Positions 43,977 through 53,143 of a stretch of 64,000 nt of DNA are shown here, one piece after another. The DNA comes from Nitrospirillum viridazoti CBAmc. GTDB taxonomy: Bacteria; Pseudomonadota; Alphaproteobacteria; Azospirillales; Azospirillaceae. A program made the position numbers and the translations under genes. Under the pieces are notes generated by a model, which was not told where the DNA came from, ran no database searches, and worked only from the letters and a program-made list of their open reading frames with translations. The stretch's first letter is position 1; every line of letters starts with the position of its first letter. The stretch lies in assembly GCF_000730165.1 (NCBI RefSeq), contig NZ_CP022110.1, positions 1,309,501 to 1,373,500 on the forward strand. Direction: 5' to 3'.

Positions 43977-46900
43977 ATGCCCGACACTGTCCTGCCGTCC
44001 GCCCTGCTTTCCGGCCTGAACCCCGACACGCCGCGCCGCCTGCTGGTCGCCGGCGCGCCGGAGGGGCATGACGCGCGCGTGCTGGCCGACCTGGCGCGCC
44101 GGGCCGGGGCCTCCGGCCTGCTGCACGTGGCGCTGGACGACACGCGCATGGCCCGGGTGCAGGAGGCTTTGGCCTTCTTCGCGCCCGACGTGGCGGTGCT
44201 GCCTTTCCCGGCGTGGGACTGCCTGCCCTATGACCGCGTCTCGCCCAACGGCGACATCGTGGCCCGGCGCATCGAGACGCTGACGACCCTGCTGGGCGCG
44301 CGGCCGAAAGGCCCCTTCATCGTCCTCACCACCCTGAACGCCGCCCTGCAGAAGGTGCCGCCGCGCCTGGCCTTCCGCAACGCCACCTTCGGCGCCAAGG
44401 TGGGCGGCCGCCTCAACGTCGATGAGCTGCAGCGCTTCCTGGCCAACAACGGTTACACCCGCGCCCAGACGGTGCGTGAGCCGGGCGAGTACGCCGTGCG
44501 CGGCGGCATCATCGACCTGTTCCCCCCGGCGACGCCGGAACCCTTGCGCCTGGACCTGTTCGGGGATGAGCTGGAAGGCGTGCGCGCCTTCGACCCCATG
44601 ACCCAGATGACCACGGAGAAGCGGTCGGGCGTGGACCTCAAACCCATGTCGGAGGTGTTCCTGGACGACCCCTCCGTCCAGCGTTTCCGCACCGGGTACC
44701 GGGAGCTGTTCGGCGCCGTCACCGACAGCGACCCGCTGTATGAGGGCATCAGCGCCGGGCGCAAGATGCCGGGCATGGAACATTGGCTGCCCCTGTTCCA
44801 CGCCGGCCTGGACACGCTGTTCGACTATGTCCCCGCCGCCGTGGTCAGCCTGGACGCCCAGGCGGAGGAGGCGCGCGACGCCCGCCTGTCCCAGGTGGCG
44901 GACTTCTACGAGGCCCGCCGCACCTTCCAGGAGGTGGAGAAGAAGTCGGGCACGCCGGTCTACAAGCCGGTGCCGACCTCCGCCATGTTCCTGGATGGTG
45001 ACGCCTGGGACCGGCACCTGGCCCTGCGCTGCGTGGCGCAGCTGTCGACCTTCGCCGCTGTCGCCCGTGAAGACGAAAAGGGCGGGTCCAACCCCAACCT
45101 GACCGACGCCGGCGGCCGCCGGGGGCGGGACTTCGCCGACGCCCGCGCCAACCCGGACGTGAACGTCTTCCGCGCGCTGGGCCAGCACATCGACCAGATG
45201 CACGCCGACGGCCGCCGCGTGGTGGTGGCGGGCTACAGCCAGGGTGCCCGCGACCGCCTGGCCAAGATGCTGAAGGAACACGGCATCGACCCGGCCCTGA
45301 CCGCCGACACCTGGGCGGAGGTGGGGGCGCAGGAATCGCGGGCCACCGCCGTCATCGTGCTGGGCATCGACACCGGCTTCACCACCGGCGACCTGGCGGT
45401 CATCACCGAACAGGACATCCTGGGCGACCGCCTGGCCCGCCCGTCACAGAAGAAGCGCCGCGCCGCCAACTTCATCGCGGAGGCCGCCAGTCTGTCGCCC
45501 GGCGACCTGGTGGTGCACGTCGATCACGGCATCGGCCGGTACGACGGTCTGGAGACGCTGACCGTCACCGGGGCCCCGCACGACTGCCTGCGCATCCTCT
45601 ACGACGGCGGCGACAAGCTGTACGTGCCGGTCGAGAATATCGAGGTGCTGTCCCGCTTCGGGTCCGAGGAATCGGGCGCGCAGCTGGACAAGCTGGGGGG
45701 GGTCGGCTGGCAGTCGCGCAAGGCCCGCGTCAAGAAGCGGCTGAAGGACATGGCCGACGCGCTGCTGCGCATCGCCGCGGAGCGCGCCCTGCGCAAGGCC
45801 CCGCCCATCGAGGTGCCGGACGGCGTCTATGACGAATTCGCCGCCCGCTTCCCCTATGCCGAGACGGATGACCAGCTGAAGGCCATCGAGGACGTGCTGG
45901 AGGATTTGAATTCCGGCCAACCCATGGACCGCCTGGTGTGCGGCGACGTCGGGTTTGGGAAGACCGAGGTGGCCTTGCGCGCCGCCTTCGTCGCGGCCAT
46001 GAGCGGCTTGCAGGTGGCGGTGGTGGTGCCCACCACCCTGCTGGCCCGCCAGCACACCCGCACCTTCGAGAAGCGCTTCGCCGGCCTGCCCGTGCGCCTG
46101 GGGCACTTGTCGCGCCTGGTGACGGCGAAGGAATCCGCCCAGACCAAGGCCGGCCTGGCCGATGGCACCATCGACATCGTGGTCGGCACCCACGCCCTGC
46201 TGGCCAAGAGCATCCAGTTCAAGCGGCTGGGCCTGGTCATCGTGGACGAGGAACAACATTTCGGCGTGAAGCAGAAGGAACGGCTGAAGGAACTGCGCAC
46301 CGACGTGCACGTCCTGACCCTGACCGCCACGCCCATTCCCCGCACCCTGCAATTGGCGCTGAGCGGCGTGCGGGAGCTGTCGCTGATCGCCACCCCGCCG
46401 GTGGACCGCCTGGCCGTGCGCACCTTCGTGCTGCCCTATGACCCGGTGGTGATCCGCGAGGCCATCCTGCGCGAGCATTATCGCGGCGGGCAGAGCTTCT
46501 ACGTCTGCCCGCGCATCGAGGATCTGCCCAAGCTGCAGGAACGGCTGGCCGAGCTGGTGCCGGAGGTGAAGATGATCACCGCCCACGGCCAGATGCCGGC
46601 GGCGCAGTTGGAGGAGGTGATGACCGCCTTCGATGAGGGCAAGTACGACCTGCTGCTGGCCACCAACATCATCGAAAGCGGTCTGGACATCCCCAGCGCC
46701 AACACCCTGATCGTCCACCGCGCCGACATGTTCGGCCTGGCGCAGCTGTACCAGGTGCGCGGCCGCGTGGGCCGGTCCAAGGTGCGGGGCTACGCCTACC
46801 TGACCTATCAGCCCAAGACGGTGCTGTCGCAGACGGCGCAGCAGCGCCTGCACGTCATCGAGACGCTGGACAGCCTGGGGGCGGGCTTCCAGCTGGCCAG

Positions 46901-47660
46901 CCATGACATGGACATCCGTGGTGCCGGCAACTTGCTGGGTGAGGAGCAGTCCGGCCAGATCCGTGAGGTGGGCGTGGAACTCTACCAGCAGATGCTGGAG
47001 GAGGCGGTGGCCGCCGCGCGCGGCGGCCTGACGGAGGCGCAGGCGGCGGAGGAGCAGTGGACGCCGCAGATCCAGCTGGGCATGCCGGTGCTGATCCCGG
47101 AAGACTACGTCGCCGATCTCGGCATCCGCCTGTCGCTCTACCGCCGCGTGGCCGACCTGGTGGACCGGGCGGAGATCGACGCCTTCGCCGCCGAGATGGT
47201 GGACCGCTTTGGCACCCTGCCGGGGGAGGTGGAGAACCTGCTGCGCCTGGTGGAGATCAAGCGCCTGTGCCGCGACGCCGGGGTGCAGACCCTGGACGCG
47301 GGCCCCAAGGGTGCCGTCATCGGCTTCCGCAACAACGAGTTCAAGAACCCCGCCGCCCTGGTGGGGTTCATCCAGCAACAGGCCGGCACCGCCAAGATCC
47401 GGCCGGACCACAAGCTGGTGCTGCTGCGCCCCTGGGACAGCGCGGAGACGCGCATGGACGGCGTGCGCAAGCTGATGAGCGACCTGGCCAAGATGGCGGC
47501 GGGTGAGATGGTGAAGACCGACCCGCCCCCGCCACCGCCGCCACCCCCGCCGCCCAAGCCGCAGGGCAAGCCCGTCTCCGCCTGGGGGCACAAGCCGCCG
47601 CTGCCGGCCAGCAAGCTGAACCGCCCGGGCTTCTCCGCCCCGCCGCGCAGCCGGCGGTAG
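43977..47660 (+). CDS. mfd: Transcription-repair coupling factor Mfd
   Basis: Mfd displaces stalled RNA polymerase and recruits UvrA/B to the lesion. The 1227-residue protein has the UvrB-like N-terminal module and an RNA-polymerase-interacting domain (DHGIGRYDGLETL). A RecG-like translocase follows (GDVGFGKTEVALRA near 656, DEEQHFG near 757, TATPIPRTL, QVRGRVGRS), then the C-terminal TRCF domain. The extreme C-terminus carries an unusual run of eleven prolines and a Lys/Pro/Arg-rich tail not typical of the family core. Confidence 0.97.
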   Translation: MPDTVLPSALLSGLNPDTPRRLLVAGAPEGHDARVLADLARRAGASGLLHVALDDTRMARVQEALAFFAPDVAVLPFPAWDCLPYDRVSPNGDIVARRIETLTTLLGARPKGPFIVLTTLNAALQKVPPRLAFRNATFGAKVGGRLNVDELQRFLANNGYTRAQTVREPGEYAVRGGIIDLFPPATPEPLRLDLFGDELEGVRAFDPMTQMTTEKRSGVDLKPMSEVFLDDPSVQRFRTGYRELFGAVTDSDPLYEGISAGRKMPGMEHWLPLFHAGLDTLFDYVPAAVVSLDAQAEEARDARLSQVADFYEARRTFQEVEKKSGTPVYKPVPTSAMFLDGDAWDRHLALRCVAQLSTFAAVAREDEKGGSNPNLTDAGGRRGRDFADARANPDVNVFRALGQHIDQMHADGRRVVVAGYSQGARDRLAKMLKEHGIDPALTADTWAEVGAQESRATAVIVLGIDTGFTTGDLAVITEQDILGDRLARPSQKKRRAANFIAEAASLSPGDLVVHVDHGIGRYDGLETLTVTGAPHDCLRILYDGGDKLYVPVENIEVLSRFGSEESGAQLDKLGGVGWQSRKARVKKRLKDMADALLRIAAERALRKAPPIEVPDGVYDEFAARFPYAETDDQLKAIEDVLEDLNSGQPMDRLVCGDVGFGKTEVALRAAFVAAMSGLQVAVVVPTTLLARQHTRTFEKRFAGLPVRLGHLSRLVTAKESAQTKAGLADGTIDIVVGTHALLAKSIQFKRLGLVIVDEEQHFGVKQKERLKELRTDVHVLTLTATPIPRTLQLALSGVRELSLIATPPVDRLAVRTFVLPYDPVVIREAILREHYRGGQSFYVCPRIEDLPKLQERLAELVPEVKMITAHGQMPAAQLEEVMTAFDEGKYDLLLATNIIESGLDIPSANTLIVHRADMFGLAQLYQVRGRVGRSKVRGYAYLTYQPKTVLSQTAQQRLHVIETLDSLGAGFQLASHDMDIRGAGNLLGEEQSGQIREVGVELYQQMLEEAVAAARGGLTEAQAAEEQWTPQIQLGMPVLIPEDYVADLGIRLSLYRRVADLVDRAEIDAFAAEMVDRFGTLPGEVENLLRLVEIKRLCRDAGVQTLDAGPKGAVIGFRNNEFKNPAALVGFIQQQAGTAKIRPDHKLVLLRPWDSAETRMDGVRKLMSDLAKMAAGEMVKTDPPPPPPPPPPPKPQGKPVSAWGHKPPLPASKLNRPGFSAPPRSRR

Positions 47661-47676
47661 GGCTGCGGCGATAGGG

Positions 47677-48261
47677 CTATAAGGCTCCATGCCGTTCCAA
47701 TGCCGCGCGCAACAGGCCCTTCATGGGCGCCTGGGGCACGGCGTCCTGCTTCTTCAGCACGGCGGTGAAGGCGGGCGCGCCGCCGTAGGCGGACTGGTAG
47801 CGCTCCACCACCTCGTCCGCCAGGCGGGACACGGCGTCGGCCGGAACGCCGTTGGGAAACTGGAAGAAGGCACGGATGGGGCCCAGCAGGGTGCAGCCGT
47901 CGGCCGTCAGCGCCACGACCGCGCCCTTGGGCACCACGATGGGCTTGTCCTTGCGCCGCACCACCACCTCGCCGCCCAGCGCCCAGTATTGGGTGCCGTC
48001 CACGTCCGTGCGACCGAAGACGCGGATGCGATCCCCCAGGTCGGCCTGGGCGAGGCCGGGGCAGCGGCCGGGCAGAGTGTCGGGCGCTTGCTCGAACACC
48101 ACGGTCTGCGGGTCATAGATCAGGCCGAACACCGGTTCGATCATCTCTTCGGCATGGGCGCCGCCCGCCGTGGCCAGCAGCGTGGCCAACAGGCCGATCT
48201 TGGCCAGGGAACTCTTGAGCAGGGGGACCTTGGTGAACAGGGAAACCTTGGGCATTTTCAC
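47677..48261 (-). CDS. Secreted hypothetical protein
   Basis: The 194-residue product has a signal peptide (about 1-37, KIGLLATLLATAGGAHA) and a beta-rich mature part (DRIRVFGRTDVDGTQYWALGGEVVV, KPIVVPKGAVVALTADGCTLLGP). Two Cys residues in the mature part could form a disulphide. Function unknown. It is convergent with mfd, 16 nt between stops. Confidence 0.68.
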   Translation of the reverse strand: MKMPKVSLFTKVPLLKSSLAKIGLLATLLATAGGAHAEEMIEPVFGLIYDPQTVVFEQAPDTLPGRCPGLAQADLGDRIRVFGRTDVDGTQYWALGGEVVVRRKDKPIVVPKGAVVALTADGCTLLGPIRAFFQFPNGVPADAVSRLADEVVERYQSAYGGAPAFTAVLKKQDAVPQAPMKGLLRAALERHGAL

Positions 48262-48440
48262 GCTCCGGCAGCTGAACTGTCTTACGGCTGCAAGGAAGGG
48301 TAGGGGCGGTGTGTGGCCGGAAAAGGGCGTGGCCGGTATCGCGATACGGCTATGCCGGCAGGCGTACCGCCCAGTCCGACCTTCCCGTCGCCCCCTGGCC
48401 GGGTTAGGCTCCGTTCAGCGCTTTTTGAAGGGAGGCCTTG

Positions 48441-49019
48441 ATGGCCGAGGCGCCGGATCCGCAGGAACTGCTGAACCAAGCCGCCGCCGCCCGCCGGGTG
48501 GGAAGGCTGCCGGAGAGCCTGGACGCGGCCGGCCAGGCCGTGGCCTTGCTGCGCGCCGCCGGGGCGGCGGGAGATTTGGCCCACGCTTTGACGCGCTTGG
48601 CGCAGGCCTGGCGCGACCTGGGGCGTTACGGCGACGCCCGAAGCGCGCAGGAAGAGGCGGCCGCCCTGTTGCGCCGCGCGGATAATGGCCTGCTCCTGGC
48701 GAGTGCCTTGCGGCACCTGGGTGGCATCCTCGACGACCAGGGCGCGCATGCGGAGGCGGCACCGGTCTATGCCGAGATGATGGTCTTGTACCAGGCGGCG
48801 GACACCGCCCCGCTGGAGATGGCCAACGCCGTGCGTGCCCTGGCCTGCAATGCGGAGGGGCGCGGGGACCGGGGTGAGGCCGAAGTGCGATGGCAGGAGG
48901 CGCTCGACCGTTACGCCGCGCTCGATAATCTGTTCCAGCGCGACTATGGCCTGCCGGACAACCCCGGCGTCGCGGAGGCGCGGGCCCGCCTTGCCCGGCT
49001 GAGCGCCATGTCGCCGTGA
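48441..49019 (+). CDS. Tetratricopeptide-repeat protein
   Basis: The 192-residue soluble protein is an array of about four TPR-like helical pairs (ELLNQAAAARRVGRLPESLD, ALTRLAQAWRDLGRYGDARS, SALRHLGGILDDQGAHAEAA, AVRALACNAEGRGDRGEAEV). TPR arrays mediate protein-protein contacts; the partner is unknown. AAGGGAGG lies 5 nt before the ATG at 48441; a TTG at 48438 is less likely. It lies upstream of metY but is separated by an AT-rich region. Confidence 0.82.
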   Translation: MAEAPDPQELLNQAAAARRVGRLPESLDAAGQAVALLRAAGAAGDLAHALTRLAQAWRDLGRYGDARSAQEEAAALLRRADNGLLLASALRHLGGILDDQGAHAEAAPVYAEMMVLYQAADTAPLEMANAVRALACNAEGRGDRGEAEVRWQEALDRYAALDNLFQRDYGLPDNPGVAEARARLARLSAMSP

Positions 49020-49059
49020 GGCAACCCGGAATCGAGCGAGGCGGGACATCTGCCCAACC

Positions 49060-49115
49060 ATTCAGGTAAATAAATGAAATAATTTAATAAGCTGCACTCT
49101 GTGGGTGCAATTTTT
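49060..49115 (+). promoter_or_regulatory. AT-rich region and small hairpin upstream of metY
   Basis: Positions 49064-49090 form an AT-rich island unlike the surrounding GC-rich DNA. It is followed by TGCAC/GTGCA (49093-49109, 7-nt loop) and TTTTT (49111-49115). The island could hold the metY promoter, and the hairpin with its T-run may be an attenuator or a weak terminator of the TPR gene. No SAM riboswitch class could be matched with confidence. Confidence 0.35.
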
Positions 49116-49168
49116 GGAGCTTGCGGCACAATCGGCGCCAGTCCAATAAGAGATGGGAGAACGCCGCC

Positions 49169-50461
49169 ATGGCCGTAGACAGCAAGCACCCCGAGACCCT
49201 GGCCCTGCACGCCGGGTACCGCGCCGATCCCGCCACGGGCGCCGTGGCCGTGCCCATCTACCAGACGACATCCTATCAGTTCCGCGACACGGAGCACGCC
49301 GCCAACCTGTTCGCGCTCAAGGAACTGGGCAACATCTACACCCGCATCATGAACCCCACCACCGACGTGCTGGAACAGCGCTTGGCGGCGCTGGAGGGCG
49401 GGGTGGCGGCCCTGGCGGTGGCGTCGGGCCAGGCGGCCAGCACCTTCGCCATCCTGAACGTGGCCAGCGCCGGCGACAACTTCGTCACCTCCACCGACCT
49501 GTACGGCGGCACCTGGAACCTGTTCGCCAACACCTTCAAGCAGTTGGGCATCGAGGCGCGCTTCGTCGATCCGTCGGATCCGGAGAACTTCCGCCGCGCC
49601 ACCGACGACCGCACCCGCGCCTATTACGCCGAGACGCTGCCCAATCCCAAGCTGCGCGTCTTCCCCATCGCCGAGGTGGCGGCCATCGGCCGCGACTTGG
49701 GCGTGCCGCTGATCATGGACAACACGGCCACGCCCATCATCGCCCGCCCGCTGGACCATGGGGCGGCCGTTGTCGTCTATTCCACCACCAAATACATCGG
49801 CGGCCATGGCACCAGCATCGGCGGCGCCCTCATCGACGGCGGCAATTTCGATTGGGAGGCGCATGCCGATCGCTTCCCCCTGCTGAACCAGCCGGACCCC
49901 AGCTATCACGGGGCGGTGTGGACGCAGGCGGTGAAGCCGCTGGGCCCCATCGCCTACATCCTGCGCGCCCGCGTTACCCTGTTGCGCGACGTGGGCGCCC
50001 CGCTCAGCCCCTTCAACGCCTTCCAGGCCATCCAGGGGCTGGAGACCCTGCCGCTGCGCATGCGGGAGCATAACCGCAACGCCAGCGCCGTCGCCGCCTT
50101 CCTGGCGGACCATCCCAAGGTGTCGGACGTCATCCACCCCAGCCGGCAGACGGGGGAACTGCGCCGCCGGGCAGACGCCGTGCTGAAGGGCGGCCATGGC
50201 GCGCTGGTGGGCTTCGAACTGAAGGGTGGTGCCGACGCCGGCCGCCGCTTCATCGACGCGCTCAAGCTGTTCTACCACGTCGCCAACATCGGCGACGCCC
50301 GCAGCCTGGCCATCCATCCGGCCAGCACCACCCATTCCCAGCTCTCGGCCGAGGACCAGGCGGCCACCGGCGTCACCCCCGGCTATGTCCGCCTGTCCAT
50401 CGGCATCGAGCACATCGACGACATCCTGGCCGACCTCACCCAGGCGCTGGCCCAGGCCTAA
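49169..50461 (+). CDS. metY: O-acetylhomoserine sulfhydrylase (Cys/Met PLP enzyme)
   Basis: The enzyme makes homocysteine (or methionine) from O-acetyl- or O-succinylhomoserine and sulphide in methionine biosynthesis. The 430-residue protein has the family start HPETLALHAGYRADPATGAVAVPIYQT (conserved His, Gly and Pro residues) and YTRIMNPTTDVLEQRLAALEGG. The pyridoxal phosphate Lys lies in VYSTTKYIGGHGTS (near 206), and SLAIHPASTTHSQL in the C-terminal domain. The ATG at 49169 has GGGAGA upstream. Confidence 0.95.
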   Translation: MAVDSKHPETLALHAGYRADPATGAVAVPIYQTTSYQFRDTEHAANLFALKELGNIYTRIMNPTTDVLEQRLAALEGGVAALAVASGQAASTFAILNVASAGDNFVTSTDLYGGTWNLFANTFKQLGIEARFVDPSDPENFRRATDDRTRAYYAETLPNPKLRVFPIAEVAAIGRDLGVPLIMDNTATPIIARPLDHGAAVVVYSTTKYIGGHGTSIGGALIDGGNFDWEAHADRFPLLNQPDPSYHGAVWTQAVKPLGPIAYILRARVTLLRDVGAPLSPFNAFQAIQGLETLPLRMREHNRNASAVAAFLADHPKVSDVIHPSRQTGELRRRADAVLKGGHGALVGFELKGGADAGRRFIDALKLFYHVANIGDARSLAIHPASTTHSQLSAEDQAATGVTPGYVRLSIGIEHIDDILADLTQALAQA

Positions 50462-50484
50462 CGGGCGCAGGCGCCCGGCGGAAG

Positions 50485-51354
50485 TCAGACCACCAGCCGG
50501 CGGTAGAGATGCCAGGTGCTGTGGCCCAGCACCGGCATCACCACGATCAGGCCGACGAAGGCGGGCAGGGTGCCCGCCAGCAGGCTGCCGGCCACGATCA
50601 GGCCCCACAGCGTCATGACGCCCGGGTTGCGCCACACCGCCCGCATGGAGGTGGCGACGGCGGTGTGCAGCGGCACGTCGCGGTCCAGCAGCAGGGGGAA
50701 GCTGATGGCGGCGATGGCCAGCACCACTGCCGCGAAACAGGCGCCCACGGCGCAGCCCATCGCGATCATGGTCCAGCCGGCGCTGCTGCCCGCCACGTCG
50801 GCCGCGAATTGCGCCACCGAGGCCGGCGGCTGCGGGCCCAGCGTGGCGTCATAAATGCCCTGGGCGGCGTAAAGCCACGCGAAGTAGATGACCGTCAGCA
50901 GGAAGCCCAGGGCCGCGATGGCGGCGATGGCCGGCGAGCGCAGGGGGCCGAACGCCTCCCGCCAGCTGGGCTGAGCGCCGCGTTCCCGCTGCCGGCTCAT
51001 CTCCAAGAGGCCGATGGACGCCACCGGACCCACCAGCACGAAGCCGGAGGCCAGCGGAAACAACATCGGCAGCATGTTCAGGTTCACCGCCGCCCGGGCC
51101 AGCACACAGCCCAGGATGGGGTAGATGATGCACAGCGCGAAGACGTCGGTGCGGAAGGCGCCGAAGTCGCGGAAGCCGGCGGCGATGGCCTCGCCCAGGT
51201 CGGCCACGCCGATGCGCCGCACCAGGGGCGCCTCCCGCGCCCGTAGGTCCTCCATATGCCCGATGGCCCGGCCCACGGACGCCACGCCCGCCGCCGCTTC
51301 ACCCAGCCGTTCCCATGTCCATTCCACGGGATTGCGTATGGTCTCTTGTGTCAT
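50485..51354 (-). CDS. DUF2189 integral membrane protein (second copy)
   Basis: The 289-residue protein has six hydrophobic helices and the same family pattern as the gene at 16311-17132 (ISFPLLLDRDVPLHTAVATSM and VVMPVLGHSTWHLYRRL), but with a longer, charged N-terminus (MEDLRAREAPLVRRI). AGGAGG lies 7 nt before the ATG at 51354. Function unknown. It is convergent with metY, 23 nt between stops. Confidence 0.87.
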   Translation of the reverse strand: MTQETIRNPVEWTWERLGEAAAGVASVGRAIGHMEDLRAREAPLVRRIGVADLGEAIAAGFRDFGAFRTDVFALCIIYPILGCVLARAAVNLNMLPMLFPLASGFVLVGPVASIGLLEMSRQRERGAQPSWREAFGPLRSPAIAAIAALGFLLTVIYFAWLYAAQGIYDATLGPQPPASVAQFAADVAGSSAGWTMIAMGCAVGACFAAVVLAIAAISFPLLLDRDVPLHTAVATSMRAVWRNPGVMTLWGLIVAGSLLAGTLPAFVGLIVVMPVLGHSTWHLYRRLVV

Positions 51355-51635
51355 GCCCGATCCTCCTGAACGCATTGCGGTTTCAGGCAGGGGCCCAGAG
51401 ATCAGCGGGGCCCAAGGCAGGGATGTTTTGCCGCGACCGAGGCCCAATGGCCAGGGTCCGGCCGCGCAGGGCGGTTAAGCGCCGCTCCTGTTTTCGCGGG
51501 AAGTGTACGCCGGTTGGTTGGTCTTGTTAATGGGCGTGGGAATAGGGGACCGGACGTGGAGAAGCGGTTTCCAATATCCGGTCCCGGCGCCTTCTGCGCG
51601 CCCGTCTTGTCGAGACGGGGGCGCCCGTGCGGGGG

Positions 51636-52049
51636 CTAGGACTGGGGCGGGAGTTGGGCAGTGTCCATGAAAAGCGGCTCCCAGACATGGCCGTCCGGGT
51701 CTTCGAAGCTGCGGCTGTACATGAAGCCGAGGTCCTGCTTGGGGTTCACGTCGGCCTTGCCGCCGTGCCGGCTTGCGGTCTCGGCCATGGTGTCCACGGC
51801 GGCGCGGTCGTCGCAGGACAGCGCCAGCATCAACGCCCCGCTGGCGTGGGTGTCGGTGATGGGCTTCTGGGTGAAAACCCGCCACTTATCGTGGGTCAGC
51901 AGCATCACGAAAATGGTGTCGGAAAACACCATGCAGGCGGCGGTCTCGTCGGTGAACTGCGGATTGTTCACCGCGCCGATGGCGGTATAGAACGCCATCG
52001 CCTTGGGCAGGTCGCGCACCGGCAGGTTGATGAAGATTTGCTTGGGCAT
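51636..52049 (-). CDS. VOC-superfamily (glyoxalase/bleomycin-resistance-like) protein
   Basis: The 137-residue protein has the paired beta-alpha-beta-beta-beta modules of the vicinal oxygen chelate fold (IFINLPVRDLPKAMAFYTAIG, SGALMLALSCDDRAAVDTMAE, SFEDPDGHVWEPLFM). The FEDPDGHVWE segment provides a typical metal-binding Glu. Substrate unknown. Start at ATG 52049 with GGAG 7 nt upstream; an ATG at 52061 is also in frame. Confidence 0.87.
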   Translation of the reverse strand: MPKQIFINLPVRDLPKAMAFYTAIGAVNNPQFTDETAACMVFSDTIFVMLLTHDKWRVFTQKPITDTHASGALMLALSCDDRAAVDTMAETASRHGGKADVNPKQDLGFMYSRSFEDPDGHVWEPLFMDTAQLPPQS

Positions 52050-52162
52050 TGTCCTCTCCATTCAGGAAGCAGTACCCGAAGGACGGGCCGGGCCATCCGG
52101 AACCGACAGGGCCCCGAAAATTTTTCTTTCGGTGGGGGCGGCCGGCATCCATGTCGGGTTCT

Positions 52163-52581
52163 TCAGCACGCCGCCTTCTTCTCCACCCGGGCCATGAAGC
52201 GGGCGTAGTCGATCACGCCCCGGCTGTGGAAGCCTTCGCCGATCAGGCCGGTGGCATCAACGGCGGCGACCTTGAAGCGCAGGGCGCGGCCGTCGAAGGC
52301 GATCAATTCCACGGTGGCGGTGACGGTCATGCCCACGGGCGTGGCGGCCACGTGGCTGACGTCGACATGGGTGCCGACGGTGCGCTCCCCCGGTTCCAGA
52401 TAGGGCGCCAGCGCCTGCACGCAGGTCCATTCGATGAAGGCCACCATCTGCGCGGTGGCAAAGACCGGCGGCATGTCGTGGAAGCCACCGAAGGCGGCGC
52501 GGGCAGGGCGGGCACCAGCATGCTGGCGTCAACGGTCAGGCTTTCGCTGTGGCGCAGGCCGGGTTGCAGGCAGGATTTCAT
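52163..52581 (-). pseudogene. FlK-like (fluoroacetyl-CoA-type) thioesterase with apparent frameshift
   Basis: Two reading frames together restore one hotdog thioesterase. The N-terminal part starts at ATG 52581 (MKSCLQPGLRHSESLTVDAS then MLVPALPA). The C-terminal part, in another frame, runs from about 52495 (AFGGFHDMPPVFATAQ) to the stop at 52163 (VIDYARFMARVEKKAAC). The family continues directly from the first to the second segment. The break lies in a GC-rich run near 52495-52508 and is explained by one missing base. It could be a real inactivation or a sequencing error. If the second frame is translated alone from 52474, it lacks the first strand. Confidence 0.7.
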
Positions 52582-52639
52582 GCGTTGACTGCTCCTCACC
52601 GACAGCCGTTCCGGGCTGACCTCGGCGGACGCCGGCGGT

Positions 52640-52960
52640 TCAGAATTCGATAACCAGCGTGGTGATGCCCTGCCCTGCCTCCTGGATGGGTGTGATGGTG
52701 GGATGGGGGGCGCCGACCGTGGATGTGGCGGGATCGCTCAGGCAGACGTTAGCGCTCGGGCCGGTGCGCATCTGCGCCAGCAGCGAGGCGGGGGTGATGT
52801 TGCACGCCGCGACCACAGTCACGGTCACGGCCATGGGCGCCGCCATGATGCCTGTGGCCTTGGCGAAGGGCGAAACGGCGACCAGGGCCAGCGGCACCAT
52901 GAGGAGGAGGGGCAGGAGCTTTCGGTGGGCGCGTCGCGTCGGCTGCATCGGTTCAGGCAT
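52640..52960 (-). CDS. Short secreted spore coat U-like protein, last gene of the pilus operon
   Basis: The 106-residue product has a signal peptide (about 14-36, LLPLLLMVPLALVAVSPFAKA) and a mature part beginning VTVTVVAACNITPASLL, which matches the start of spore coat U (SCPU) pilins. It ends GITTLVIEF, like the C-terminal donor-type strand. The middle is much shorter than in normal SCPU subunits (about 60 mature residues instead of about 140), so it is either a shortened subunit or a reduced, unusual component. It lies 183 nt downstream of the last full SCPU gene. Confidence 0.6.
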   Translation of the reverse strand: MPEPMQPTRRAHRKLLPLLLMVPLALVAVSPFAKATGIMAAPMAVTVTVVAACNITPASLLAQMRTGPSANVCLSDPATSTVGAPHPTITPIQEAGQGITTLVIEF

Positions 52961-53143
52961 GGGGGTTCCGCCTTCCTGTACGACCGCCGCGCTCGGGAGT
53001 AGCCGGCGGAAAGTTCACCCCGTCAAAATATCACGGCGACCGTGACGGTGTCCAAATATGCTCCCGCCCCCGCCATCCGTCCGGCCGCCCATCCGCCGCG
53101 TCCGCTATGGTCGCGCTGCCCCCCGGCCTGGGGGTGGCCATCC

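Noticed and set aside
49040-49168. SAM-II riboswitch upstream of metY
   Set aside because: Expected by context, but the conserved SAM-II pseudoknot could not be drawn with confidence, so only an AT-rich region and hairpin are annotated.
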